45,664 nucleotides of DNA from a virus (IMGVR_UViG_3300032315_000272:1-45664); one strand, 5' to 3'. Numbered from the stretch's first letter, positions 14,989 to 22,194 are shown. Notes: generated from the sequence alone by a model not told the origin. Numbers and translations are program-made.

Positions 14989-15206
14989 TTACGGAGACTA
15001 AGTGGCTCGACAGGCGTGAGATACAAAGAGAAGTTACAGAAGAAGAACTGATGGTTATCACGCCTTACAAGAACAGCATCACGATCATGCTCAAGCACGG
15101 GATATGGTTGATGCAAGCAAGACACGATGGCGCAGATGAGGGCGGCGACATCGAGACACTAAAGATGCTGTGCCTTTATAGATTCAACAAAGGAGAAAAC
15201 TTATGA
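14985..15206 (+). CDS. Small protein in the MoxR-VWA operon
   Basis: 73 aa, start overlapping the VWA gene's stop by 4 nt and stop overlapping the next start by 4 nt, so it is translated with them. Mixed charge, with a core V-I-T-P-Y-K-N-S-I-T-I-M-L-K-H-G-I-W and a C-terminal helix. No family recognised. Its position suggests an accessory subunit of the ATPase/VWA system. Confidence 0.6.
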   Translation: MITETKWLDRREIQREVTEEELMVITPYKNSITIMLKHGIWLMQARHDGADEGGDIETLKMLCLYRFNKGENL

Positions 15207-15430
15207 CTGACCCAGTAACAACAGCCCTCGCCTTACAGATGGAGTATGGCGATGAGGATTTAAAGCGAGACATCGACAAACGCATTGAAGATATTGTCAA
15301 ACAAAAACTCATGTTCGCAATGAATGACCCAATGTTTTTCGAGCGCTTCATTACCAACAACGCATACGTGTTCAACAAGCAAGTGATGCGTGCGATGCGC
15401 GAACACATGAACAACACCATCAACTATTAA
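15203..15430 (+). CDS. Small helical protein in the MoxR-VWA operon
   Basis: 75 aa, predicted all-helical, Met- and Asn-rich (M-F-A-M-N-D-P-M-F-F-E-R-F-I near the middle). AAAGGAG lies upstream of the ATG, which overlaps the previous stop. No domain recognised. Confidence 0.6.
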   Translation: MTDPVTTALALQMEYGDEDLKRDIDKRIEDIVKQKLMFAMNDPMFFERFITNNAYVFNKQVMRAMREHMNNTINY

Positions 15431-15451
15431 CCAACCGAAAGAGAGTACATC

Positions 15452-16333
15452 ATGACAACACAACCACGTTACAACCTCGACACCTGCGCTATGTTGGTGG
15501 AGTTCAATGCTTCTGTGTGGACAGCACGCAAGCTAGACAAGAGCACCACCGATGAGGTAGTCGCAACCAAGAACGCAACAGCCAAGGATGCGGCACGCGT
15601 CAACAAGCACCTGCTCGCAGGTCGCACAGAACTCGATGTCATTCAACAGATGGTAGGCAGGGCACGCACGTATGTGTATGACCACACCTTACCTTGGTCT
15701 GACTCAGGTCTGCGCCTGTTACCTACTGTGAACTTCGTCGCCTTCACTGAGCGCATGAATCAATTCGAGGAGGAGTTCGAGCGCTTGGTTACCGAGTTCG
15801 TGACGATCTATCCTACGTTGATCTCTGCGCAAGCGATGTCGTTGGGGGATATGTTCAAGCGCTCTGACTACCCGACAGCCAACGAGATGGTGACCAAGTT
15901 TGCTTTTCGCATCGGCTTCCTACCTGTGCCTACTGCGGGGGACTTTCGTGTTGACATCGGCAACGATGCACAAGAGGAACTGCGCACACGTCTCAACGCA
16001 ATGGCAGAGGAACGCATCGAGTCTGCTATGCGTGACATCCGCGCACGACTGGGTGACCACATGAAGCGTATGTCTGATCGACTGACGACTGACTACGTGC
16101 AGGGTGAGGCCAAGCAACGCCGCTTCCACGACTCTCTTGTCGATGGTGCGTTGGAGTTGTGCGACTTGACCAAAGCGCTCAACGTAGTGGGGGATACCAC
16201 CCTTGAGGCGGCACGCAAAGAACTTGAGCAAGCGTTGCTAGGCGTGACTCCACAAGAGTTGCGTAAGAACGAGTACGTGCGCCAAGACACCAAGAAAGCT
16301 GTGGACTCTATCCTCAGCAAATTTAACTTCTAA
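15452..16333 (+). CDS. DUF3150-like protein
   Basis: 293 aa, mostly helical. The N-terminus L-V-E-F-N-A-S-V-W-T-A-R-K-L-D resembles the start of DUF3150 proteins, which in integrative elements and phages are often found near a MoxR-type ATPase and a VWA protein; the same trio occurs here within 3.7 kb. The middle (residues 90-150) has a long amphipathic helix (F-E-E-E-F-E-R-L-V-T-E-F). Function of the family is unknown; a structural or substrate role in the ATPase/VWA complex is inferred from linkage. The family assignment is from memory of the pattern and should be treated as probable. Confidence 0.65.
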   Translation: MTTQPRYNLDTCAMLVEFNASVWTARKLDKSTTDEVVATKNATAKDAARVNKHLLAGRTELDVIQQMVGRARTYVYDHTLPWSDSGLRLLPTVNFVAFTERMNQFEEEFERLVTEFVTIYPTLISAQAMSLGDMFKRSDYPTANEMVTKFAFRIGFLPVPTAGDFRVDIGNDAQEELRTRLNAMAEERIESAMRDIRARLGDHMKRMSDRLTTDYVQGEAKQRRFHDSLVDGALELCDLTKALNVVGDTTLEAARKELEQALLGVTPQELRKNEYVRQDTKKAVDSILSKFNF

Positions 16334-16347
16334 GAAAGGGAACGGTC

Positions 16348-16941
16348 ATGCCTACTTTACAAGACGAACTTCAAACAATCCTCCCCGCGTGGGAGGAGGA
16401 GCAAATGCTCATCGAGCAAGCCAAACAAATCAACCACAACCCGAAAGCAACTATGGAACAAATAACTAAACGCCACCTGTTCAAACCAACCAACAACGCG
16501 TCACGCGAAACATTCAATGCTGTGCGCGACTTCCCTAACCAAAAGCCTGTGTTCTACGTGAAGATGATGGAGAAGAAAGGTTTCAAGCACAACACAGTGC
16601 GTTCGTTGATCTATCAGATGACACGGCAGGGGCAGTTTAACCAAGACATTAGTGGCGCTCTGACCACGGTGGCTAACGCGTATGTGCCGTTGAAGTCGAG
16701 CAAGTCGCCCGTTGTTAAGCAATTGAAGATTAAGAAGCCTGCGAAGGTGAAGCCGCTTAGCGCACCTGTGCAAGCCGCTGGCATTGCCGCGCTACCTGCG
16801 CAAGATACCCCAGCTCCGCGCAAGGCTACGCACTCCCTGCTCGTTAACCATAACTGGAACGCACAAAGGGAAGTTGATAAACTGAGCGTGACGCAAGCTC
16901 GTGCTCTGTATGATTTACTTAAAATAATCTTCGGAGGTTGA
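16348..16941 (+). CDS. Putative DNA-binding protein with linker and second small domain
   Basis: 197 aa. Residues about 65-95 (F-Y-V-K-M-M-E-K-K-G-F-K-H-N-T-V-R-S-L-I-Y-Q-M) read like a winged-helix or HTH unit. A Lys/Pro/Ala-rich linker follows (residues 115-160), and a C-terminal helical segment (V-D-K-L-S-V-T-Q-A-R-A-L-Y-D-L-L-K). Two-domain layout with a flexible basic linker suggests a nucleic-acid-binding regulator. Not assigned to a family. Confidence 0.55.
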   Translation: MPTLQDELQTILPAWEEEQMLIEQAKQINHNPKATMEQITKRHLFKPTNNASRETFNAVRDFPNQKPVFYVKMMEKKGFKHNTVRSLIYQMTRQGQFNQDISGALTTVANAYVPLKSSKSPVVKQLKIKKPAKVKPLSAPVQAAGIAALPAQDTPAPRKATHSLLVNHNWNAQREVDKLSVTQARALYDLLKIIFGG

Positions 16942-16942
16942 T

Positions 16943-17014
16943 ATGAAATCCCAATGGTTTCCACTTGTCGTCACACTAATGGTGTGCGCAGCGTATTACC
17001 TAGCCAAGAACTAA
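16943..17014 (+). CDS. 23-aa single-span membrane microprotein
   Basis: ATG at 16943 with GGAGG 5 nt upstream, starting 1 nt after the previous stop and ending 7 nt before the next start. The peptide is one hydrophobic stretch (F-P-L-V-V-T-L-M-V-C-A-A-Y-Y-L-A) with a basic N-terminus (M-K-S) and C-terminus (A-K-N), as in a single transmembrane helix. Ideal binding site and operon spacing support translation. A role at the inner membrane (exclusion, lysis timing or modulation of a host membrane protein) is only a guess. Confidence 0.55.
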   Translation: MKSQWFPLVVTLMVCAAYYLAKN

Positions 17015-17021
17015 GGAGAAC

Positions 17022-17201
17022 ATGATGACACCTGAAGACGAAGAATTTAACCGCATTGAGCGTGAGTCGCGCATCAAGCAAGACTACGTGCGAGATATTA
17101 AGAAACCATCACGCGAGGCGTTACTAGCAGAGGTTGCAGTGCTGACTGAGATGGTGCGTGTGCTGTCGGCAAGGGTTGCAGAGTTGGAGAAGAACACATG
17201 A
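17022..17201 (+). CDS. Small coiled-coil protein
   Basis: 59 aa from ATG 17022 (AAGGAG upstream; a second ATG follows directly). The C-terminal 35 residues form a leucine/valine-rich heptad helix (A-L-L-A-E-V-A-V-L-T-E-M-V-R-V-L), likely a coiled coil for dimerisation. The stop overlaps the next start by 4 nt. Function unknown. Confidence 0.6.
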   Translation: MMTPEDEEFNRIERESRIKQDYVRDIKKPSREALLAEVAVLTEMVRVLSARVAELEKNT

Positions 17202-17416
17202 AAGTAAAAAACATCATTGAACACGAAGACGGCAGTGCAACCATCACGCTGTACATGACTAGTGAAGAACACATGGCTGTCATGGAGGGCGCATTAGTAC
17301 GAGGTATTGCGCTAGGGCTTGCTAGTAAACCAGAGAGCTGGGATGGCTTCACGCCCGAGGAGTGGCGCAACATTGTCAACAATGCCATCGAAGCTAAGAA
17401 GAAGGAGGCAACATGA
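17198..17416 (+). CDS. Small hypothetical protein
   Basis: 72 aa, acidic. A short beta-like N-terminus (K-V-K-N-I-I-E-H-E-D-G-S-A-T-I-T-L-Y-M) is followed by helices (A-V-M-E-G-A-L-V-R-G-I-A-L-G-L-A). Overlaps both neighbours by 4 nt, so it is part of a coupled translation chain. Not recognised. Confidence 0.6.
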   Translation: MKVKNIIEHEDGSATITLYMTSEEHMAVMEGALVRGIALGLASKPESWDGFTPEEWRNIVNNAIEAKKKEAT

Positions 17417-17634
17417 AAACGATCGTGCACGTCAACCAACACATCATTAAGTCAAACCGAGCAACAGGTGCAAACGACCCAGTGCTTACAGTAAAAACAT
17501 ACAAAGACAACCGCTACGCGCACGCTGTGGACATCAAAGGCCCAAGCAAAATTGTTTATTCACCCGACAAACCGTTGTCGTGTGGTGCGCATGTGTGGAT
17601 TGAAACCCAATCAGAAGTGGAGGTGTTCGCATGA
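17413..17634 (+). CDS. Small hypothetical protein
   Basis: 73 aa, predicted mostly beta (I-V-H-V-N-Q-H-I-I-K at the start, then V-L-T-V-K-T-Y and A-H-V-W-I-E-T). GGAG upstream; 4-nt overlaps on both sides. Its start resembles small phage proteins of unknown role. No motif. Confidence 0.6.
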   Translation: MKTIVHVNQHIIKSNRATGANDPVLTVKTYKDNRYAHAVDIKGPSKIVYSPDKPLSCGAHVWIETQSEVEVFA

Positions 17635-17738
17635 TTGAAAGTATTTTGTTGATGGCACTGCTGATGGCTATCGGAGGCGGTGTATTTGTTGCCGTAATGG
17701 TGGGGTTTGCATACTACTTGGAGACTATGGATGACTAA
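17631..17738 (+). CDS. 35-aa single-span membrane microprotein
   Basis: ATG at 17631 overlapping the previous stop (ATGA), with GGAGG about 9 nt upstream. After M-I-E-S, about 25 hydrophobic residues follow, including a Gly triplet (M-A-I-G-G-G-V-F-V-A-V-M-V-G-F-A-Y-Y). It ends with an acidic tail E-T-M-D-D. Topology would be one helix with an acidic C-terminus. This is the second membrane microprotein in the same coupled gene chain. Small size and a Gly-rich helix resemble pinholin-type or membrane-modulating peptides, but nothing proves that. Confidence 0.6.
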   Translation: MIESILLMALLMAIGGGVFVAVMVGFAYYLETMDD

Positions 17739-17841
17739 TACATGGCCCTTCCCAACACAACCGCTGACACCTTGGACTCCACAACAGGTCAAGGAGTACC
17801 AAGCGAAGCAACGTCAACAACTACCGGAGAGCCCGCTATGA
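17731..17841 (+). CDS. 36-aa Pro/Gln-rich peptide
   Basis: ATG at 17731 lies inside the end of the membrane microprotein gene (8-nt overlap), and its TGA overlaps the next ATG by 4 nt (17838-17841). The peptide has Pro/Trp-rich (W-P-F-P-T-Q-P-L-T-P-W) and Gln/Lys-rich halves. Support comes from the overlap pattern shared with every neighbour. It has no clear binding site of its own, so translation would be by re-initiation. Confidence 0.45.
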   Translation: MTNTWPFPTQPLTPWTPQQVKEYQAKQRQQLPESPL

Positions 17842-18023
17842 CAATCATGAACGCGTTTCATCCTGACTACATGAAGACGTTTCACCCCGACTTCATGAAA
17901 GACTTCCGCACGATTGCTGCCAACCAAGAGGAGCGCAAGATCAACGAGCCGCACAAGGTCATAAGAAAACCTAGGGCGGTAGAGCGTGCAGCCAAGCAAC
18001 ACTCAAAAACAGGAACCGAGTAA
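17838..18023 (+). CDS. Small protein with duplicated F-H-P-D motif
   Basis: 61 aa from the ATG at 17838. An in-frame ATG at 17742 would overlap the 36-aa gene and has no binding site. The N-terminus carries a tandem repeat: A-F-H-P-D-Y-M-K then T-F-H-P-D-F-M-K. The C-terminus is basic (R-K-P-R-A-V-E-R-A-A-K). Function unknown; the repeat could be a peptide-binding motif. Its stop shares one base with the next start (TAATG). Confidence 0.55.
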   Translation: MTIMNAFHPDYMKTFHPDFMKDFRTIAANQEERKINEPHKVIRKPRAVERAAKQHSKTGTE

Positions 18024-18502
18024 TGAGAAAGCAGAGCAAGTACAAGCCAAAGGGTGTCCGCGCTGACGTGATAAGCTACGTACTCAAAGGGCTGCAACCG
18101 TTCAAGACGGTGGAGTACAGTACAACACTGCGCATACGAAACCATGACGCCATGGACGCACTGCGTAGGGGAGACGCGACTGTCGCAGACCTCGACATTC
18201 TGATCGCTGCATTTAATATGTGTGAGGCATACGTGATGTTGCGACCTGAGTTGGGCAACGATTGGAAAGAAGAGATTACCGCTGGCTTAGACGCACTTCA
18301 TGCTGTGGGTAGGCGCGGTATCGAGTCCAAGCGATTCATCCTCAAGGCAGAAGAACTCAAGGCTATGAACTTGGTGCTTGAGATACACGACGCACAGCTG
18401 GACAACACGACAATCAGCGACATGGAGAAGGCGATGGACATCGTCACAAAAGAGTACCGCGCTAAACGTATGCGCCCGATAAAACAGAAGGAGCAAGCAT
18501 GA
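18023..18502 (+). CDS. Conserved hypothetical helical protein
   Basis: 159 aa, basic ends and a helical core (D-A-M-D-A-L-R-R-G-D-A-T-V-A-D-L-D-I-L-I-A-A-F-N-M). Residues 60-140 look like a three- or four-helix bundle. Coupled to its neighbours by overlaps at both ends. Not assigned. Confidence 0.6.
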   Translation: MRKQSKYKPKGVRADVISYVLKGLQPFKTVEYSTTLRIRNHDAMDALRRGDATVADLDILIAAFNMCEAYVMLRPELGNDWKEEITAGLDALHAVGRRGIESKRFILKAEELKAMNLVLEIHDAQLDNTTISDMEKAMDIVTKEYRAKRMRPIKQKEQA

Positions 18503-18714
18503 AAGCAGACGACCGACAAGTGGGCGGCAACCACTACAAAGAGATGCCAGTACAGCCGTGGGTAATCATGGAGCACGTACTGACACGCGAAGAATTTATT
18601 GGGTACTTGAAAGGCAACATCATCAAGTACAGTTTGCGCCAAGGTAAGAAGGACGAGTACGACATCGGCAAACTAGAACACTACATGCAAAAGCTAAAAG
18701 AACTGACAGGCTGA
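18499..18714 (+). CDS. DUF3310 protein (T7 gp1.7-like family)
   Basis: 71 aa. The DUF3310 pattern is clear: N-H-Y (11-13), V-Q-P-W (18-21), G-Y-L-K-G-N-I-I-K-Y-S-L-R (35-47), K-K-D (50-52) and a final helix. The family includes T7 gp1.7, a nucleotide kinase that affects dTMP handling; other members are unstudied. Its place just before the replication genes fits nucleotide metabolism. AAGGAG precedes the ATG, which overlaps the previous stop by 4 nt. Confidence 0.82.
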   Translation: MKADDRQVGGNHYKEMPVQPWVIMEHVLTREEFIGYLKGNIIKYSLRQGKKDEYDIGKLEHYMQKLKELTG

Positions 18715-18825
18715 GGTATTTCATGAAGCAACGTGTGCAAGCCTTGTAGATGCAAACACATTTTGTTGGTGGTGTGGGCCTCGGCCATAAGGATTGTCCC
18801 TGCACCGCTACGCTCTCAACGCAAC

Positions 18826-18854
18826 GAGGGGGTGCGTAATCTACTATCCCCCTC
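18826..18854. other. G5/C5 stem in the 169-bp gap before the MCP-arm-like gene
   Basis: GAGGGGG (18826-18832) pairs with CCCCCTC (18848-18854) over a 15-nt loop. No T-run. The surrounding gap (18715-18883) also contains two tiny open frames joined by TAGATG (18723-18749 and 18750-18839), the first with GAGG upstream. It may be a leader that controls the replication-gene transcript. Confidence 0.4.
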
Positions 18855-18883
18855 ACCCTTACTAAACACAACAGGAGAAGATC

Positions 18884-19297
18884 ATGAGTTTTGGAAAAGC
18901 CGTAGCAAAAGGTGAAGGTCAAATCGTTGACGAGTACCGCGAGCTAAGCGACAAAGAAAAGCTGCACCAAGCACAGCAGTACATCAAGCGCTTGCGTAAT
19001 CAAATCGACGATATAAAAGGCGAGGCAATGTTGTATCGCAGATTACGCCAGCTGGAAGTCATCATCATGGCAGAGGATGGCGCAAAGTATTTGAAAGGCG
19101 TTGACCTTGATCGCTACATTGATGATTTACCCCACATAGGTGGGTTCACCCGCACTGAGTTACTGAAAGAGCTAGTCCCTGCATTGAATAGTTTGTTTGG
19201 TGAGGAGTACGAGCGCTACCAAACGGAGCACGGGGTCGAAATAGCGGCGCACCTAGAGAAAATGGAGGCGATCAATGGCAATGACACCAGAGGCTAA
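18884..19297 (+). CDS. Early protein carrying a copy of the capsid protein N-terminal arm
   Basis: 137 aa, GGAG before the ATG. The N-terminal half is a charged coiled coil (K-E-K-L-H-Q-A-Q-Q-Y-I-K-R-L-R-N-Q at 25-40). Residues 90-116 match residues 5-31 of the major capsid protein encoded at 1-374 at 18 of 27 positions: L-L-K-E-L, P, L-N, L-F-G, E-Y, R-Y and E-H are all shared, and most other changes are conservative. The shared codons differ at many third positions, so this is an old relation kept at protein level, not a recent DNA copy. In the capsid protein this segment is the N-terminal arm. An early, non-structural protein with the same arm could bind a capsid partner (scaffold, chaperone, capsid itself) or share a host target. 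Function is not known. Confidence 0.65.
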   Translation: MSFGKAVAKGEGQIVDEYRELSDKEKLHQAQQYIKRLRNQIDDIKGEAMLYRRLRQLEVIIMAEDGAKYLKGVDLDRYIDDLPHIGGFTRTELLKELVPALNSLFGEEYERYQTEHGVEIAAHLEKMEAINGNDTRG

Positions 19298-19583
19298 AGT
19301 GAAGAAGCAAATCAGAAAGATACTGGACATAACCAAGACCTACTACGCTATGCCGATTGGTACGGGTTATGGTAGCAGCGGAGTGCCTGACTTCTTGGCG
19401 TGTCATGATGGGCACTTCGTCGGCATTGAAGCGAAGGCTGGTAAAGGCAAGACCACAGCGTTACAGGAAGACAACCTGCAACGTATCAGGGACAGTGGCG
19501 GTAGCACGCTGGTGATTAACGAGACCAACCTACATGAGTTGGAAACATTTTTAGGAGCGAGTAATGACAAGACGAACATTTGA
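19275..19583 (+). CDS. VRR-NUC domain nuclease
   Basis: 102 aa, a stand-alone VRR-NUC fold: S-G-V-P-D-F (35-40), G-I-E-A-K (50-54) and Q64 in T-A-L-Q-E give the PD-(D/E)xK-like active site (D39, E52, K54). VRR-NUC nucleases cut branched DNA, often Holliday junctions, so it is a good candidate for resolving replication and packaging intermediates. It starts inside the end of the previous gene (23-nt overlap) with GGAGG upstream; a second ATG two codons on is also possible. Confidence 0.85.
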   Translation: MAMTPEAKVKKQIRKILDITKTYYAMPIGTGYGSSGVPDFLACHDGHFVGIEAKAGKGKTTALQEDNLQRIRDSGGSTLVINETNLHELETFLGASNDKTNI

Positions 19584-19860
19584 GGAAACAAAAGAGTCGC
19601 TGGAGTTCATGGAACAGGTAGACAGCCTTAGCCAACAACAGCGCGATCACCTGCGCATCGTGGTGAAGAAGATCATCGCGTGCTATGTCGACCCAAAGCA
19701 TCACGCAGTCATTGTCGTGGGTAACGACGACAGCGAACAAGCCACGCTGTTGACGATCAACGCAGATGAGATGGAGGCTGCGACTATTCTGGCAAAACTG
19801 GAGGGCATGTTCTACGAACTAAACACGGTAGGCGCACCACCCAAGGAGATGATGAATTGA
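19564..19860 (+). CDS. Small protein before DNA polymerase
   Basis: 98 aa, acidic. A helical N-terminus (T-F-E-E-T-K-E-S-L-E-F-M-E-Q-V) is followed by a short beta segment (H-A-V-I-V-V-G-N-D-D) and a C-terminal helix. Overlaps the nuclease gene by 20 nt, and its stop overlaps the polymerase start. TTTAGGAG lies upstream. Not recognised; position suggests a replication accessory role. Confidence 0.6.
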   Translation: MTRRTFEETKESLEFMEQVDSLSQQQRDHLRIVVKKIIACYVDPKHHAVIVVGNDDSEQATLLTINADEMEAATILAKLEGMFYELNTVGAPPKEMMN

Positions 19861-21863
19861 GCGCACCATTTAAACAAATCGTAACCATCGACTTCGAGAC
19901 GCGTTGGGACAGCAAAGAGTACACGCTGTCGAAGATGACAACAGAGGAGTATGTTCGTGACCCAAGATTCAAAGCGTTCGGGGCTTGCCTCCATGTATAT
20001 GGAAGCGATGGAATTGTGCAATGGTATGGAGACAACGAGCTACCTAGAGTCTTATCAACATTCGACTGGGGACGAACCGCCATCCTTGCTCATAACGCCC
20101 AATTTGACGTCTCCATACTTGAATGGCGCTACGGAGTACACCCCTGCTTCATCTTCGACACGCTATCAATGGGACGCGCTTTACGAGGCGTGGAAGTTGG
20201 CAACTCCCTTGCAAAGCTGGCGCTCGACTTTGGACTTCGACCCAAGGGAACGGCGGTCTATAGCAGTGAGGGCCTCACATCAATTTCGCCAGAGATTGAA
20301 AGAGAACTTGCCGACTACTGCGCCCATGACGTGTACCTGTGCGAAGAAATTTTCACTCGGTTCATTGATGGATACCCCAAATCCGAACTGCGTCTGATTG
20401 ACATGACGTTGAAGATGTATACCCGCCCTGTCCTTGAACTTGACGGGCCAATGCTTGAGGAGGCACTGTATGACGAACGAACCAAACGTGAAGCGCTACT
20501 TGAAAAGCTCGGCGTGGAAGAAGCTGCTCTCGCGTCGAACGCACAGTTCGCGAAGGTTCTTGAATCTCTTGGCGTCCCTGCGCCGTATAAGAAAAGCAAG
20601 ACCACTGGCAAGCCAGCTCTTGCGCTTGCAAAGAACGATGCGCTATTCCAACAGCTCCTTAATGGGTCGAACGAAGACGTCTCCCTACTCTGCGAAGCGC
20701 GTCTTAAAGTTAAATCTACAACTGAGCGCACGCGAGCGCAGCGCTTTCTTGACATCTCCCGTCGTGGCGCGTTGCCTGTTCCCCTCTCGTACTACGGGGC
20801 ACTATCGGGCCGCTGGACAGCAAGCAAGGGTAGTGCCATCAACATGCAAAACCTCAAGCGAGGTTCGTTCTTACGCAAAGCAATTATGGCTCCCGAAGGT
20901 TGCGAACTGGTCGTGGGTGACCTCTCGCAGATTGAGCCGCGAGTACTCGCGTGGCTTGCAGACTACGAAGACATGCTTGACATCTTCCGTGCTGGCGGTG
21001 ACCCTTATGCCGCGTTCGGTGCTCAGATGTTTAACATTCCCGGCCTCACTAAAGAGAGCCACCCTGACCTGCGGCAGTCTGCAAAGAGCGCGTTGCTTGG
21101 TTGCGGTTATGGGCTTGGGTGGGCGTCTTTCGCAGCACAACTACTGGTCGGATTCCTCGGTGCGCCGCCACAACGCTATGACAAATCGTTTGCGAAGAAA
21201 CTTGGCGTTAATGCGACTTACGTCCAGTCGTTCATCGACTACAAAGACAACCTAGAAAAGATGGCCGAGATTCCCCACACCTGCACCGAGGAAGAACTTC
21301 TCACGCATTGTGTGGCGGCTAAGAAGATCATCGACATCTACCGCAGTACGGCGTACCCCGTGGTTGGCTTCTGGGAAATGTGTTCCTCGTTGATGGTGAG
21401 CGCACTGCACGATGGGCACGAGCATACTTACAAGTGCATTACGTTCCGCAAGGAAGAAATCGTCTTGCCAAACGGCATGAGTTTGCGGTATCCTAATCTG
21501 CGTCAAGTCAACAAGACCGAGAAGCTGGCCGATGGTACGATCAGAACTCTGAAAGAAAAAGAGTGGGTCTACGGCGAAGAAGGTGTAACGCCTACGAAGC
21601 TGTACGCGGGTAAGATTACCAACAACATCGTGCAAGGTGTTGCGCGTATCGTGATGACGGACGGCATGCTACGCGTTGATAAACGCTACCCTGTGAAGGG
21701 GACAGTGCATGACGAATTGATTGCTGTTGCACCAGCAGAAGAAGCAGCTGCCGCTAAGACTTGGGTCTTGGCGCAGATGACTATGGAGCCGAAGTACATG
21801 CCCGGGATTCCGCTTGATGCGGATGGCGGTCATCATCGACGGTATGGGTTAGCTAAAAACTAG
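19857..21863 (+). CDS. Family A DNA polymerase with 3'-5' exonuclease domain
   Basis: 668 aa. The proofreading domain has Exo I I-D12-F-E14-T, Exo II H-N-A-Q-F-D84 and Exo III Y154-C-A-H-D158. The polymerase domain has motif A D355-L-S-Q-I-E-P-R, motif B R406-Q-S-A-K410-S-A-L-L-G-C-G-Y-G and motif C V-H618-D619-E620-L. All catalytic residues are present, so it should be the replicative polymerase, as in T7-like phages. The start appears to be TTG at 19857, overlapping the previous TGA (TTGA) with AAGGAG 8 nt upstream; no later ATG keeps Exo I. At about 670 aa it is near T7 polymerase (704). An insertion lies in the fingers/palm between motifs B and C. Confidence 0.95.
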   Translation: MSAPFKQIVTIDFETRWDSKEYTLSKMTTEEYVRDPRFKAFGACLHVYGSDGIVQWYGDNELPRVLSTFDWGRTAILAHNAQFDVSILEWRYGVHPCFIFDTLSMGRALRGVEVGNSLAKLALDFGLRPKGTAVYSSEGLTSISPEIERELADYCAHDVYLCEEIFTRFIDGYPKSELRLIDMTLKMYTRPVLELDGPMLEEALYDERTKREALLEKLGVEEAALASNAQFAKVLESLGVPAPYKKSKTTGKPALALAKNDALFQQLLNGSNEDVSLLCEARLKVKSTTERTRAQRFLDISRRGALPVPLSYYGALSGRWTASKGSAINMQNLKRGSFLRKAIMAPEGCELVVGDLSQIEPRVLAWLADYEDMLDIFRAGGDPYAAFGAQMFNIPGLTKESHPDLRQSAKSALLGCGYGLGWASFAAQLLVGFLGAPPQRYDKSFAKKLGVNATYVQSFIDYKDNLEKMAEIPHTCTEEELLTHCVAAKKIIDIYRSTAYPVVGFWEMCSSLMVSALHDGHEHTYKCITFRKEEIVLPNGMSLRYPNLRQVNKTEKLADGTIRTLKEKEWVYGEEGVTPTKLYAGKITNNIVQGVARIVMTDGMLRVDKRYPVKGTVHDELIAVAPAEEAAAAKTWVLAQMTMEPKYMPGIPLDADGGHHRRYGLAKN

Positions 21864-21873
21864 GAGAAGCACT

Positions 21874-22194
21874 ATGAATATTCCATCACAGATCACAGTC
21901 GGCAAGACTACATACACCATCAAGTACGAGGACTCGTTGCTCGATGGTCGGTACATGGGCGAGGTCAATTACGACGAGGGCTACATAACCCTGTGTCGTA
22001 GTGCCACCATCAAGGTACCCAACGGCAACGTCATCCGCATGGAGTACGGCGACGAGGAGATGCACAACTCGTTCTGGCATGAGATAACGCACGCCATCCT
22101 GTACGACATGGGGCACAACCTACACAACAACGAGCACTTCGTTACACAGTTCGCCAACAGGCTCAGCGATGCGGTCGACAGCGCTAAGCTCTGA
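21874..22194 (+). CDS. Putative zinc metallopeptidase (HExxH)
   Basis: 106 aa. A beta-rich N-terminus (Q-I-T-V-G-K-T-T-Y-T-I-K) is followed by F-W-H69-E70-I-T-H73-A-I-L and a later N-N-E87-H-F-V, which together fit a minimal zinc site with a Glu third ligand. Such small HExxH proteins are common in phages near replication genes; their substrates are unknown. GGAG precedes the ATG by 8 nt. Confidence 0.72.
   Translation: MNIPSQITVGKTTYTIKYEDSLLDGRYMGEVNYDEGYITLCRSATIKVPNGNVIRMEYGDEEMHNSFWHEITHAILYDMGHNLHNNEHFVTQFANRLSDAVDSAKL

Noticed and set aside
17742-18023. 93-codon frame starting at 17742
   Set aside because: Its first third lies over the 36-aa frame, which shows the 4-nt overlap pattern of the neighbours; the start at 17838 fits better.
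18733-18915. 60-codon Cys-rich frame starting with GTG
   Set aside because: No binding site, ends inside the next gene, and covers the G5/C5 stem; likely chance.
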